Positions 25,226 to 34,211 of a DNA stretch of 64,000 nt are shown here, one piece after another. How positions within the stretch are numbered: position 1 is the stretch's first letter; each line of letters starts with the position of its first letter. The DNA is from CBDHCC01 sp965261015. GTDB taxonomy: Bacteria; Pseudomonadota; Alphaproteobacteria; Sphingomonadales; Sphingomonadaceae. The stretch covers positions 620,001-684,000 of the forward strand of contig CBDHCC010000002.1 in assembly GCA_965261015.1 (NCBI GenBank). The letters are read 5' to 3'. A model generated the notes under the pieces. It searched no databases. It was not told the origin of the DNA and saw nothing but the letters and a program-made list of their open reading frames with translations. The position numbers were made by a program, and so were the translations under genes.

Positions 25226-26173
25226 ATGGCCGCTTCCAACCCCGCTCATCCTGAGCCTGTCGACGGACCCTTCCGCCTCGGCACCCGCCGCTCGCCGCTC
25301 GCGCTCGCCCAGGCGGAGCTGGCGCGCGCGGCGCTGATGGCGGCGCACGGCTGGGCGGCCGACGCGGTGGCGCTGGTCCCCGTGACGGCCAGCGGCGACC
25401 GGATCCAGGACCGCGCGCTGGCGGAGGTCGGCGGCAAGGCGCTCTGGACGCGAGAGCTGGACCGCTGTCTGGCCGAGGGCCGGATCGACGCCGCCGTCCA
25501 TTCGGGCAAGGACGTGGAGACCGTGCGTCCGGCCGCCATCGCGCTGGCCGCAGCCCTGCCGCGCGCCGACGTGCGCGACGTGCTGCTGGGGGCCGCCGAC
25601 CTGGACGCGATCCCGCCCGGCGCGCGGCTGGGCACGTCCTCGCCCCGGCGCTCCGCCCAGTTCCTGGCCCGCCGGCCCGACTGCCGCGTCGTCCTGATGC
25701 GCGGCAACGTCCAGACCCGGCTGGCGAAGCTGGCGGCGGGAGAGGCGGACGCGACCCTGCTGGCGCGCGCCGGGCTGGACCGGCTGGCCCTGAGCGCCGG
25801 CGTGCCGCTGCCGGTGGACGAGTGGCTGCCCGCCCCCGCCCAGGGCGCGATCCTGCTGGAATGTCGCGCGGACGACGCCGCCGCGCGCGCCGCGCTGGCC
25901 GCCGTCAACGACGCCGCCACGCTGAACGCGGTCCGCACGGAGCGCGCGGTGCTGGACCGGTTGGGCGCGGACTGCCGGTCGCCCGTCGCCTGCCTGGCCC
26001 GGCCGGACGGGAACGCCACGACGCTGCGCCTGGAACTGCTGGCGCTCGACGGGTCGGAGCGGATCGCGGAGGCGGTGCGACTGGCGACGGGCGACGAGGC
26101 CGGCGCGCGCGACTGGGCGGCCGCGGTGCTGGGCCGCGCCCCGCGCGCCGTCCGATCGCTGTTCGCCGGGTGA
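25226..26173 (+). CDS. hemC: Hydroxymethylbilane synthase (porphobilinogen deaminase)
   Basis: A 315-residue enzyme that joins four porphobilinogens to hydroxymethylbilane in heme synthesis. Landmarks are RLGTRRSPLALAQAELAR, HSGKDVET, GTSSPRRSAQ, MRGNVQTRL and the dipyrromethane-binding Cys in LGADCRSPVAC. No standard start lies between 25226 and the conserved RLGTR segment. About 10 of the 17 residues before FRLGTR come from a copy of the CTGAGCCTGTCGA repeat (HPEPVDGP). hemD follows on the same strand. Confidence 0.95.
   Translation: MAASNPAHPEPVDGPFRLGTRRSPLALAQAELARAALMAAHGWAADAVALVPVTASGDRIQDRALAEVGGKALWTRELDRCLAEGRIDAAVHSGKDVETVRPAAIALAAALPRADVRDVLLGAADLDAIPPGARLGTSSPRRSAQFLARRPDCRVVLMRGNVQTRLAKLAAGEADATLLARAGLDRLALSAGVPLPVDEWLPAPAQGAILLECRADDAAARAALAAVNDAATLNAVRTERAVLDRLGADCRSPVACLARPDGNATTLRLELLALDGSERIAEAVRLATGDEAGARDWAAAVLGRAPRAVRSLFAG
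25241..25269. repeat. Single CTGAGCCTGTCGA-type repeat within the hemC 5' coding region
   Basis: The stretch CCGCTCATCCTGAGCC and the following TGTCGACGGACCC match the repeat seen at 24.0, 40.7-41.4 and 48.1-48.4 kb. It lies wholly downstream of the only usable hemC ATG and so is translated. Confidence 0.85.
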
Positions 26174-26183
26174 GCGCCGCCGG

Positions 26184-26882
26184 GTGTCCGCGCCGGTGAC
26201 GCCGCCACCCGACGGCCGCGCGCTGGTGCTGCGTCCCCAGCCCGCCGCCGACCGAACGGCGGAGCGGCTGCGCGCGGCGGGGCTGACGCCGCTCGTCCAT
26301 CCCCTGTTCGCGCTCAGCGCCCGGACCTGGCGCGCGCCCGACGGTCCCGCGACGGCGGTGCTGGTCACCAGCGCCAACGCCGTCCGCCTGGCCGGACCGC
26401 TGCCCGACGCGCTCGCCCGCCTGCCCGCCTTCGCCGTCGGGTCGGCGAGTGCGGCCGCCGCGCGGGCCGCCGGCCTGTCGCTGGCGTTCGTGGGGGAGGC
26501 GGACGGGGCGCAGGCGGTGCGCGCGATGGCGGCGGCCGGCCATCGCCAGGCGGTCCACCTGCGGGGGGAGACGGCGCGCGCGCTGCCCGTTGCCGTGACG
26601 CTGCTGCCCGTCGTGACCTACGCCGCCGATCCGACGCGGGAGGCGCTGCCGGACGGGCTGGCGGGGGCGACCGCGCTCGTCCACTCGCCGCGCGCCGCCG
26701 CGCTGTTCGCCCGGCGGCTGGCCGCCACGGCGACCCCGCCGGCGGCCCTCTCCCTCGTCGCGATCAGCGCGGCGAGCGCGGCGGCTGCCGGCCCGGGCTG
26801 GCGGCGGGTGGAGGTTGCCAAGCGGCCGACCGATGGCGCAATGGTCCGGGCGGCCGTCCTCGTCGCGGCCGCCGAACCGTGA
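26184..26882 (+). CDS. hemD: Uroporphyrinogen-III synthase
   Basis: A 232-residue protein with the weakly conserved two-domain HemD fold. Visible marks are ALVLRPQPAADRTAERLRAAG at the N-terminus, AVLVTSANAVR, AFAVGSASAAAARAAG, and ALVHSPRAAALFARRL. It cyclises hydroxymethylbilane to uroporphyrinogen III. It starts at a GTG, 10 bases after hemC ends. Its stop overlaps the GTG of the next gene (GTGA), so the three genes are probably one operon. The assignment depends on context as well as motifs. Confidence 0.88.
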   Translation: MSAPVTPPPDGRALVLRPQPAADRTAERLRAAGLTPLVHPLFALSARTWRAPDGPATAVLVTSANAVRLAGPLPDALARLPAFAVGSASAAAARAAGLSLAFVGEADGAQAVRAMAAAGHRQAVHLRGETARALPVAVTLLPVVTYAADPTREALPDGLAGATALVHSPRAAALFARRLAATATPPAALSLVAISAASAAAAGPGWRRVEVAKRPTDGAMVRAAVLVAAAEP

Positions 26883-27829
26883 GGGACCGCGTGTCCGTGC
26901 CCCAGCCCGATCGCGCATCCGATCGCGCCCGCCCCGACGGCGCTCCGCGCCAGCCACGCGCGGAGCCTCAGTCGGCCGGGACCAGCCGTCGCTCCGTCAT
27001 CGCCTTCGTGCTGCTGGCCTTCCTGGGCGGACTGATTGCCATGGGCTGGCTGATGACCAACGCCCAGTGGCTGAAGCCCGGCGCGCCGAGCGCCGGCGGC
27101 ACCGCCGCGCCCCTGGCCGCCGAGCCCGCCGCGACCCCAGCGCTCGCCCGACTGGCGGACGGGGTGGACCCCGTGACCGGGCGCCAGGCGCCGCCGCCCG
27201 CGCCCGCCGGACAAGCCGACGCACCGCCCCCGCTCGCCGGATCGCTCGGTCCGGTCGGCGAACAGGTCGCCACGCTGGAATCGCGCCTGTCGCAGATCCG
27301 CCTGGCCGCCGACCGGGCGGCCGCCGATGCGCGCCGGGCGGAGGCGATGCTGCTGGCGGTCGCCGCGCGCCGGACGCTGGACCGGGGCGTGCCGCTGGGC
27401 TTTCTCCAGGCGCAGTTGCGGGCGCGCTTCACAGGGCAGCCGCGCGCGGTCGACACCGTGCTGGACGCGGCCGCGCGCCCCGTCACGATCGATTCGCTGC
27501 GCGAGGCGATGCCCGACCTCGCCGACCGCCGCTCCGGCAGTGGCCTGATCGCCTTCGTCCGGGGCGAGGGCGCGCCGCTGATCCGCTTCCGCCGCGGCGA
27601 CACGCCGCCCACCAGCGAACCGGCGCTGCTCGCCGCCGCCGACCAGGCCTTGGGGCGCGGCGACGTGGCGTCCGCCCTGGCGCAGGTGGAGCGGCTGACC
27701 CCCACGTCCCAGCGGATCGGCTGGGTCCGATCCGCCCGCCGCTACCTCGCCGCGCGCCAGGCCCTCGACGTGATCGAGACCGCGGCCATCCTGCAGGGAT
27801 CGGGCGCGCCCACGCCGACCGGCGGCTGA
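26879..27829 (+). CDS. Mitofilin/Mic60-like inner-membrane protein
   Basis: A 316-residue protein that starts at a GTG overlapping the hemD stop. After a charged, Pro/Arg-rich cytoplasmic N-terminus there is one transmembrane helix (VIAFVLLAFLGGLIAMGWLM), a Pro/Ala-rich linker, a coiled-coil stretch (QVATLESRLSQIRLAADRAA) and a C-terminal helical region. This architecture and the position after hemD match the alphaproteobacterial relatives of mitochondrial Mic60, which shape intracytoplasmic membranes. Sequence identity to the mitofilin signature is weak, so the assignment is largely by architecture and position. Confidence 0.6.
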   Translation: MRDRVSVPQPDRASDRARPDGAPRQPRAEPQSAGTSRRSVIAFVLLAFLGGLIAMGWLMTNAQWLKPGAPSAGGTAAPLAAEPAATPALARLADGVDPVTGRQAPPPAPAGQADAPPPLAGSLGPVGEQVATLESRLSQIRLAADRAAADARRAEAMLLAVAARRTLDRGVPLGFLQAQLRARFTGQPRAVDTVLDAAARPVTIDSLREAMPDLADRRSGSGLIAFVRGEGAPLIRFRRGDTPPTSEPALLAAADQALGRGDVASALAQVERLTPTSQRIGWVRSARRYLAARQALDVIETAAILQGSGAPTPTGG

Positions 27830-27917
27830 CGGCGGCGTTCGGGGGCTTCCGGGGGTCGGGAACCGGGAACTCGCATGGCGTTCGCGCGCTGTCCCTCAAC
27901 ACTTTAGGGGAAATATC

Positions 27918-28922
27918 ATGACGGACGACCGCATCGTGCGCGAGGAACGCGCCTATGACGGACCGGAGCGTGTGCGCGTGGAGACGGTGGACAACCGCGC
28001 CGTCCGCGACGGGGACGGGGGCGAGGAGGTGCCGAACTATCTCGGCGACGCCTTCCGATCCCGCGTGTCCTGGGGGGCAATTTTCGCCGGCACGGTGGTC
28101 GGCGTCGGCGTCCTGCTGATGCTCTCGCTGGCCGGACTGGCGCTCGGCCTGTCCAGCGCGGATTTCGGTCCCGGCGAGGACGGGCTGAACGGCTTTTCCA
28201 CGGGGGCCGGCATCTGGCTGGTCGTGTCGCAGCTGATCGCGCTCGCGGTCGGCGGGTTCGTGGCCGGCCGATTGGCCGCCATTCCCAAGACGACCAGCAC
28301 CGCGTTCCACGGCGCGGCCGTGTGGGGCCTGGCGACGTTGCTGATGGCCTATATGGCGTCGAGCGCGATCGGCACGGTGGTCGGCACGGCGTCGTCGGCC
28401 ATCGGGTCGCTCGCATCGGGCGTGGCGCAGGTGGCTCCCGCCGCCGCTCCCAGCCAGAACACGCAGAACCAGGTCGCCAGCCAGACCGACCAGATCGTGG
28501 GCCAGGTGCTCTCGCAGCGCGAACGGAACCGGGCCGCGAACGCCGTCGGCCAGAACGCCGAAGCGGTCGCGACCGGTGACGCCACGGTGGGCGAGGCCGT
28601 CCGCAACGTGACGACGCGGCTGTTCGGCGCGGGCGGAGTGATCGGGGCGGACGACCGCCGCCAGGCCGCGACGGTGCTCGCCCAGCGGACCGGCATGAGC
28701 CAGGCCGAGGCGGAGCAGACGATCGACAATGTGCAGCGTCAGGTGCAGCAGGTGTCGAACCAGGCGCCGGCCGCCATCAACCGGGCCGCGACGGAGACGA
28801 CAGACGCCCTTGCCGGAGCGGCCTTCTGGGCGTTCCTCGCCTCGCTCATCGGCCTGATCGCCGCGATGGCCGCCGCCGCCGTGGGCCGGCCGGGCGAGCA
28901 CGAGGTGACGCGCCGCCGCTAA
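27918..28922 (+). CDS. Polytopic membrane protein of unknown function
   Basis: A 334-residue protein. A charged 45-residue N-terminus is followed by hydrophobic helices at about residues 50-75, 95-115, 120-150, and one at the C-terminus (AAFWAFLASLIGLIAAMAAA). Between them is a Gln/Asn/Ala-rich extramembrane loop of about 130 residues with coiled-coil tendency (AEAEQTIDNVQRQVQQV). Similar sphingomonad proteins carry the vague name PhnA-like or YrzE-like, but no function is established. It is followed by a strong terminator. Confidence 0.75.
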   Translation: MTDDRIVREERAYDGPERVRVETVDNRAVRDGDGGEEVPNYLGDAFRSRVSWGAIFAGTVVGVGVLLMLSLAGLALGLSSADFGPGEDGLNGFSTGAGIWLVVSQLIALAVGGFVAGRLAAIPKTTSTAFHGAAVWGLATLLMAYMASSAIGTVVGTASSAIGSLASGVAQVAPAAAPSQNTQNQVASQTDQIVGQVLSQRERNRAANAVGQNAEAVATGDATVGEAVRNVTTRLFGAGGVIGADDRRQAATVLAQRTGMSQAEAEQTIDNVQRQVQQVSNQAPAAINRAATETTDALAGAAFWAFLASLIGLIAAMAAAAVGRPGEHEVTRRR

Positions 28923-28947
28923 GCGCTTCCCGACCGCGTGGTTCGAA

Positions 28948-28989
28948 GGGGTCGTCCGCCGGGTGCGGGCGGCCCCTTTCGCCTTTTGT
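28948..28989 (+). terminator. Rho-independent terminator before gyrB
   Basis: A 12-bp stem (28948-28959 with 28965-28976, including two G-T wobbles) encloses a 5-base loop and is followed by TTTCGCCTTTTGTTT. This separates the membrane-protein gene from gyrB. Confidence 0.8.
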
Positions 28990-29006
28990 TTCGCCCGCAA
29001 ATCCCT

Positions 29007-31508
29007 ATGTCAGAAGCCATGAGCAGCAACCCGCAAAGTCCGTCCGCCAACACCTATGACAGCCAGTCCATCAAGGTGCTGAAGGGGCTCGACGCGGTCC
29101 GCAAGCGGCCGGGCATGTATATCGGCGACACGGACGACGGATCGGGCCTGCACCACATGGTGTTCGAGGTCAGCGACAACGCGATCGACGAGGCGCTGGC
29201 GGGCCATTGCGACCGCATCATCATCGCGCTGAACCCCGACGGGTCGGCCTCTGTCGACGACAACGGGCGCGGCATCCCGACCGACATCCACCGCGAAGAG
29301 GGCGTGTCGGCGGCCGAGGTCATCATGACCCAGCTGCACGCGGGCGGAAAGTTCGACAACACGAACGACGAGAACGCGTACAAGGTGTCCGGCGGGCTGC
29401 ACGGCGTGGGCGTGTCGGTCGTGAACGCGCTCAGCGAATGGCTGGAGCTGACGATCTGGCGCGACGGGCACGAGCACACCATGCGGTTCGAGCATGGCGA
29501 CGCCGTGTCGCCGCTGGTGGTCGCCGGCCCAGCCCCCGACAACGCCGACGGCGTGCCGCGCAAGGGCACGCGCGTGACCTTCCTGCCGTCCACCGACACG
29601 TTCAAGAACGTGACCGAGTTCGACTTCGACCGGCTGGAGCACCGCTATCGCGAGCTCGCCTTTCTGAACTCCGGCGTCCGCATCCTGCTGGAGGACCGCC
29701 GGCACGAGGAGCCGGTGCAGCGCGAGCTGTTCTACGAGGGCGGGATCGCGGCGTTCGTGAAGTACCTCGATCGCAACAAGACCGCGATCATGCCCGATCC
29801 TGTGTCGATCAGCTCGGAGCGCGACGGGGTGGGCATCGACGTCGCGATGGAGTGGAACGACAGCTATTACGAGAACGTGCTGGCCTTTACGAACAACATT
29901 CCCCAGCGCGACGGCGGCACGCATCTGGCGGCCTTTCGCGCGGCGCTCACCCGCACGCTCAACACCTACGCCGAGCGCACCGGCCTCCTGAAGAAGGAGA
30001 AGGTGTCGCTGACCGGCGACGACATGCGCGAGGGGCTGACGGCGATCGTGTCGGTCAAGCTGCCGGACCCGAAGTTCAGCAGCCAGACCAAGGACAAGCT
30101 GGTTTCGTCCGAGGTGCGCCAGCCCTTGGAGAGCCTGATGGCCGACCGCCTGGCCGAGTGGCTGGAGGAGAACCCGGCGCTCGCCCGTCAGATCGTCGGC
30201 AAGATCATCGACGCCGCCGCCGCGCGCGAGGCCGCGAAGAAGGCGCGCGAGCTGACCCGGCGCAAGGGCGCGATGGACATCGCGTCGTTGCCCGGCAAGC
30301 TCGCCGACTGCCAGGAGCGCGATCCGGCCAAGTCGGAGCTTTATCTGGTGGAGGGTGATTCCGCCGGCGGCTCGGCCAAGCAGGGCCGCGACCGCGCGAC
30401 CCAGGCGATCCTGCCCTTGAAGGGCAAGATCCTGAATGTGGAGCGCGCCCGCTTCGACCGGATGCTTTCGTCGAAGGAGGTCGGCACGCTGATCCAGGCG
30501 ATGGGCACCGGCATCGGCCGCGACGACTTCAACATCGACAAGCTGCGCTATCACAAGGTCGTCATCATGACCGACGCCGACGTGGACGGCGCGCACATCC
30601 GAACGCTGTTGCTCACGTTCTTTTACCGGCAGATGCCGGAGATCGTGGAGCGCGGGCACCTCTTCATCGCCCAGCCGCCGCTCTACAAGGTCGCGAAGGG
30701 CCGGTCCGAGGTGTATCTGAAGGACGACCAGGCGCTCGACCAGTATCTGGTGGACGCCGGCCTGGGCCAGATGGTGCTGGAGACCGCCGAGGGCGCGCGG
30801 TCGGGCGAGGACCTGCGCGCGCTGGTCAACCACGCGCGGCGGATGCGCGCGCTGATGGCCTATGTGCCGCGCCGCTACGACCCCAAGATCATCGAGGCGC
30901 TGGCGCTGGCCGGCGCGCTGGCGCCCGGTCTGTCGGCCGAGGACCGCTCGGCGGCGGTGCGCGGCGCGGCGGCTTGGCTGGGCGCGGGCGACATCGACGC
31001 GAACTGGACGGGCGAGGTCACGCCGGACGGCGCGCTGGTGCTCGACCGGACGTGGCGCGGCGTGCTGGACCACCATCTGATCGAGGCGACGTTCGTCGGC
31101 TCGGCCGAGGCGCGCAAGCTGGCGGGCCTGGCCGCGGAACAGGCCGACGCGTACCGCCAGCCGTCGCGCCTGGTCACTCGCAAGGCGGCCGACGCGGCGG
31201 CGGGCGACGAGGAGGCGGAGGTGGCCACCGGCACGCCCGTCAACCAGCCGTCGCAGCTGCTGGACGCCGTGCTGGCGTCGGCGCGCAAGGGCCTGTCGGT
31301 CCAGCGTTACAAGGGGCTGGGCGAGATGAATGCCGAGCAGTTGTGGGAGACCACGCTGGACCCCGCCAACCGCTCGATGCTGCAGGTCACGGTGGACCAG
31401 GCCGACATGGCCGACGAGATCTTCACCAAGCTGATGGGCGACATCGTGGAGCCCCGGCGGGAGTTCATCCAGGACAACGCGCTCAACGTCGCCAATCTGG
31501 ACGTGTGA
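29007..31508 (+). CDS. gyrB: DNA gyrase subunit B
   Basis: An 833-residue ATPase subunit of the type II topoisomerase that introduces negative supercoils. The GHKL ATPase domain shows DNAIDEALAGHCD, DNGRGIPTD and GGLHGVGVSVVNALS. The TOPRIM domain has LYLVEGDSAGGSAKQG and MTDADVDGAHIRTLLL. The C-terminus has QRYKGLGEMNAEQLWETT and ends ALNVANLDV, as GyrB and not ParE does. The ATG at 29019 is an alternative start. Confidence 0.97.
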   Translation: MSEAMSSNPQSPSANTYDSQSIKVLKGLDAVRKRPGMYIGDTDDGSGLHHMVFEVSDNAIDEALAGHCDRIIIALNPDGSASVDDNGRGIPTDIHREEGVSAAEVIMTQLHAGGKFDNTNDENAYKVSGGLHGVGVSVVNALSEWLELTIWRDGHEHTMRFEHGDAVSPLVVAGPAPDNADGVPRKGTRVTFLPSTDTFKNVTEFDFDRLEHRYRELAFLNSGVRILLEDRRHEEPVQRELFYEGGIAAFVKYLDRNKTAIMPDPVSISSERDGVGIDVAMEWNDSYYENVLAFTNNIPQRDGGTHLAAFRAALTRTLNTYAERTGLLKKEKVSLTGDDMREGLTAIVSVKLPDPKFSSQTKDKLVSSEVRQPLESLMADRLAEWLEENPALARQIVGKIIDAAAAREAAKKARELTRRKGAMDIASLPGKLADCQERDPAKSELYLVEGDSAGGSAKQGRDRATQAILPLKGKILNVERARFDRMLSSKEVGTLIQAMGTGIGRDDFNIDKLRYHKVVIMTDADVDGAHIRTLLLTFFYRQMPEIVERGHLFIAQPPLYKVAKGRSEVYLKDDQALDQYLVDAGLGQMVLETAEGARSGEDLRALVNHARRMRALMAYVPRRYDPKIIEALALAGALAPGLSAEDRSAAVRGAAAWLGAGDIDANWTGEVTPDGALVLDRTWRGVLDHHLIEATFVGSAEARKLAGLAAEQADAYRQPSRLVTRKAADAAAGDEEAEVATGTPVNQPSQLLDAVLASARKGLSVQRYKGLGEMNAEQLWETTLDPANRSMLQVTVDQADMADEIFTKLMGDIVEPRREFIQDNALNVANLDV

Positions 31509-31552
31509 GGACCGCCCTCTCGCCGCTCCGCCCCCTCCTGCCGGTCGCGGTG

Positions 31553-31984
31553 ATGGTGCGACGCCTGTGGCGGAGGGTGGCGCGGCCGCGTCTGCGCGGC
31601 GTTCGGGTGGCCGCGACGGACGAAGCCGGCCGCTGGCTCCTGATCCGCCACACCTACGGCGACACGGCGCGCTGGAGATGGCCGGGCGGCGGTGTCAAGC
31701 GCGGCGAGGGGCTGGAAGCGGCGGCCGCGCGGGAATTGCGGGAGGAGGCCGGCGTGCGAGCCACCGAGCTGCGGACGTTCGGCCAGTACCGCGCCTCCGC
31801 CGATGGGGTGACCCACATTGTCACGATGTTCACGGCGAGGGCGGAGGGCACGCCGCGCGGCGACGGCTTCGAGGTGGCGGACGCGCGCTTCTGGTCGCCG
31901 GACGCCCTGCCTCCGCTGACGCCCGCGACGACCCGGCGGCTGGAGGAGATCGGCGGTCAGCGGGCGACGGCGGAGTGGTGGTAA
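31553..31984 (+). CDS. NUDIX hydrolase
   Basis: About 143 residues from the ATG at 31553. A full Nudix box is present (GGVKRGEGLEAAAARELREE, followed by AGV), with the preceding strand RWRWPGGG. Nudix enzymes hydrolyse nucleoside diphosphates linked to another moiety, and the substrate here is unknown. A GTG at 31505 overlaps the gyrB stop (GTGA) and is in frame. Using it would add 16 hydrophobic residues and make the gene translationally coupled to gyrB. Confidence 0.88.
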   Translation: MVRRLWRRVARPRLRGVRVAATDEAGRWLLIRHTYGDTARWRWPGGGVKRGEGLEAAAARELREEAGVRATELRTFGQYRASADGVTHIVTMFTARAEGTPRGDGFEVADARFWSPDALPPLTPATTRRLEEIGGQRATAEWW

Positions 31985-32111
31985 GGACCGGGCGGCGACC
32001 GTGCGTTCCCATGCGCGCCGACGGGTCCGGAGAGACAGCGGCCCACCTCCACCTCGCGCGCAAGGAACGCCTCCGGGCCGGCGCGGGTTCATCGGGCAGA
32101 CAGGAGACCGC

Positions 32112-32615
32112 ATGACCGACCACGCCCGCCCCCGCCCCTCGTTCACCCGCCTGCTCGTCGCCGGCACGATCGGCGGCTTGGCCGCCTCCGCCGCGATGAC
32201 GGGCGCGCAACGGCTGCTGGTTCGTGCGGAGGACCGGGGTGGGGAGAGCGACGGCGAACCGTCGTCCCAGAACCTGGCGGATGCGGTCAGCGAGGGCGTG
32301 ACGGGCGAGGCGGTGGCCGAGCGTAACAAGGCGGCGGCCGGCAAGGCGGTCCACTACGCGACCGGCGCCGCGCTGGGCGCGCTCTACGGCGTCGGGTCGC
32401 GCTGGTTGCCGGCGACGCGCGCGGGCTGGGGCACCGGCTACGGCGTGGCGGTGTCCGCCGTTCTGGACGAGGGCCTGGTGCCGGCGCTCGGCCTGTCCGA
32501 CGGCCCGACACAGGCGACGGTCGCCGACCATGTGGAGGGCGGCGTCGGCCATCTGGTCTTCGGCCTGGCGCTGGAGACGGTCACCCGGATCATCGCGGGC
32601 GCGCCGCACGACTAG
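32112..32615 (+). CDS. DUF1440 membrane protein
   Basis: A 167-residue protein with an AGGAG ribosome binding site just before the ATG. It has several short hydrophobic segments (LLVAGTIGGLAASAAM, AVHYATGAALGALYGV, GTGYGVAVSAVLDEGLVP, GGVGHLVFGLALETVTR) typical of DUF1440/YagU inner-membrane proteins. The E. coli homologue has been linked to acid resistance, but the role here is unknown. Confidence 0.82.
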   Translation: MTDHARPRPSFTRLLVAGTIGGLAASAAMTGAQRLLVRAEDRGGESDGEPSSQNLADAVSEGVTGEAVAERNKAAAGKAVHYATGAALGALYGVGSRWLPATRAGWGTGYGVAVSAVLDEGLVPALGLSDGPTQATVADHVEGGVGHLVFGLALETVTRIIAGAPHD

Positions 32616-32657
32616 GGCGTCGTTCGCCGGTCCGGGCCGCTCTGGTCCGCCACGCCC

Positions 32658-33719
32658 CTAGAGCGGCAGTTCCGGCTCGCGGAGTTCCGGCTCCTCCACC
32701 TCTCCCAGCTTCGACAGGCTGAGCCCCAGCAGGCGCACGCCCCGTGGCAGCGGTCCTTCGCCCGCCAGCAAGTCGCGCGCGATCGCCAGCAGTTCCGCCT
32801 CGCCCGCCAGCGGCCGGACGAGAGATCGGGCGCGGGTGATCAGCGTGAAGTCGGCGAACTTCACCTTCAGCGTGACGGTGCGGCCCCGCGCCTGCTTCGC
32901 CGCGATACGGTCCCACACGATCGCCGCGATCCGCACCAGCTGCGCGTCCAGGTCCTCCGGGGTGCGGCAGTCGGTGTCGAAGGTCCGTTCGCCGCCGATC
33001 GACTTGGCGATCCGGTGGGTGCGGACCGGGCGGTCGTCCAGCCCGCGCGCAATGTCGTGCAGCCGCTGGCCGAACGATCCGAAGCGCGCCGTCAGCCAGG
33101 CCAGCGGCGCGGCGCGCAGGTCCGCGCCCGTCGCCAGCCCCATCCCCTCCAACTTCGCGGCGGTCACCGGACCCACGCCGTGGAACCGCTTGACCGGAAG
33201 TCCGGCGACGTAGGCGAGCGCCCGGTCGGGCGGGATCACCGTCAGCCCGTCCGGCTTGTTCTCGTCGGACGCCAGCTTGGCGAGCAGCTTGTTGAACGAC
33301 ACGCCGGCCGAACAGGTCAGCCCCGTCTCGTCCCGCACGCGCGCCCGGATGCGGCGCGCCACGGCGGTGGCGGGTTCGGGGAGCGCGGTGACGTCCAGAT
33401 AGGCTTCGTCCAGCGACGGCGGCTCGATCAGCGGGGTCTCGTCGCGGAAGATCCCGCGGGTCTGGGCCGACAGTTCGCGATAGCGCTCGAAGCGGCTGCG
33501 GACGAACACCAGATCCGGGCACAGCCGCTGGGCGGTGACCGAAGGCATGGCCGACCGGACGCCGAACGCGCGCGCTTCGTAGGAGGCGGCCGCCACCACG
33601 CCCCGCCCGCTCGACCCGCCCACCGCCACGGGGCGCCCCCGCAGCGACGGATCGTCCAGCTGTTCGACGCTGGCGAAGAACGCGTCCATGTCGACATGGA
33701 TGATCTTGCGGATCGGCAC
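32658..33719 (-). CDS. dinB: DNA polymerase IV
   Basis: A 353-residue Y-family translesion polymerase. Motifs are IIHVDMDAFFASVEQLDDP with the first metal-binding acids, YEARAFGVRSAMP, PPSLDEAYLDVT with the second acidic pair, and the helix-hairpin-helix KRFHGVGPVTAAKLEGMG. The little-finger domain follows. A hydrophobic C-terminal stretch (RLLGLSLSKL) may bind the sliding clamp. No clear LexA box was recognised upstream. Confidence 0.96.
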   Translation of the reverse strand: MPIRKIIHVDMDAFFASVEQLDDPSLRGRPVAVGGSSGRGVVAAASYEARAFGVRSAMPSVTAQRLCPDLVFVRSRFERYRELSAQTRGIFRDETPLIEPPSLDEAYLDVTALPEPATAVARRIRARVRDETGLTCSAGVSFNKLLAKLASDENKPDGLTVIPPDRALAYVAGLPVKRFHGVGPVTAAKLEGMGLATGADLRAAPLAWLTARFGSFGQRLHDIARGLDDRPVRTHRIAKSIGGERTFDTDCRTPEDLDAQLVRIAAIVWDRIAAKQARGRTVTLKVKFADFTLITRARSLVRPLAGEAELLAIARDLLAGEGPLPRGVRLLGLSLSKLGEVEEPELREPELPL

Positions 33720-33806
33720 CGGGGCAAATTAGTCCGTTCGCCAGATGTTCTCAACGGACCTGTCGCCGAGGGTATCGCGCGGCCCGGCCCTCGACTAGCG
33801 TCGGGC

Positions 33807-34199
33807 ATGGCCGCTCGCAGCACCGCTCCGCTCGCCGCCCGACTGGCGATCGCGGTGTACGTCCTCGCCTTTGCGATCGGCGCGTCGACTCACGCGCTCG
33901 ATTTCGTCCGCGACTGGCCGCGACCCTACCGTGGCGCGCCCTGGCCGGTGGAGCTGTTCTGGAGCGCCCTGCTCCCGCTCGATCTCGCGGTTGTCGCGCT
34001 GCTGGCGGGGGGAAGACGCCGTGCGGGGCTGGGCCTAGCGGTGGCGGTGATGGTGGCCGACGTCGCGATCAACACCGGTGTTTCGGCCGCGTTCGGCCTT
34101 TCGACATTCGGTTGGAAGCTGCAGCTGCAGACACTGTTCGGCGGATTCGTACTGGGGTCGGTGGGATTCCTGTGGATGGACCGCGGGCGGCCGCGTTGA
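33807..34199 (+). CDS. Small polytopic membrane protein, unknown function
   Basis: A 130-residue protein with about four transmembrane helices (LAIAVYVLAFAIGASTHALD, ELFWSALLPLDLAVVALLAG, GLGLAVAVMVADVAIN, LQTLFGGFVLGSVGFLWM). The first contains a His and the loop after it is short. No family with a known function is recognised. It is divergent from dinB and convergent with the M23 peptidase gene. Confidence 0.7.
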   Translation: MAARSTAPLAARLAIAVYVLAFAIGASTHALDFVRDWPRPYRGAPWPVELFWSALLPLDLAVVALLAGGRRRAGLGLAVAVMVADVAINTGVSAAFGLSTFGWKLQLQTLFGGFVLGSVGFLWMDRGRPR

Positions 34200-34211
34200 A
34201 GGCCCCTAGCC

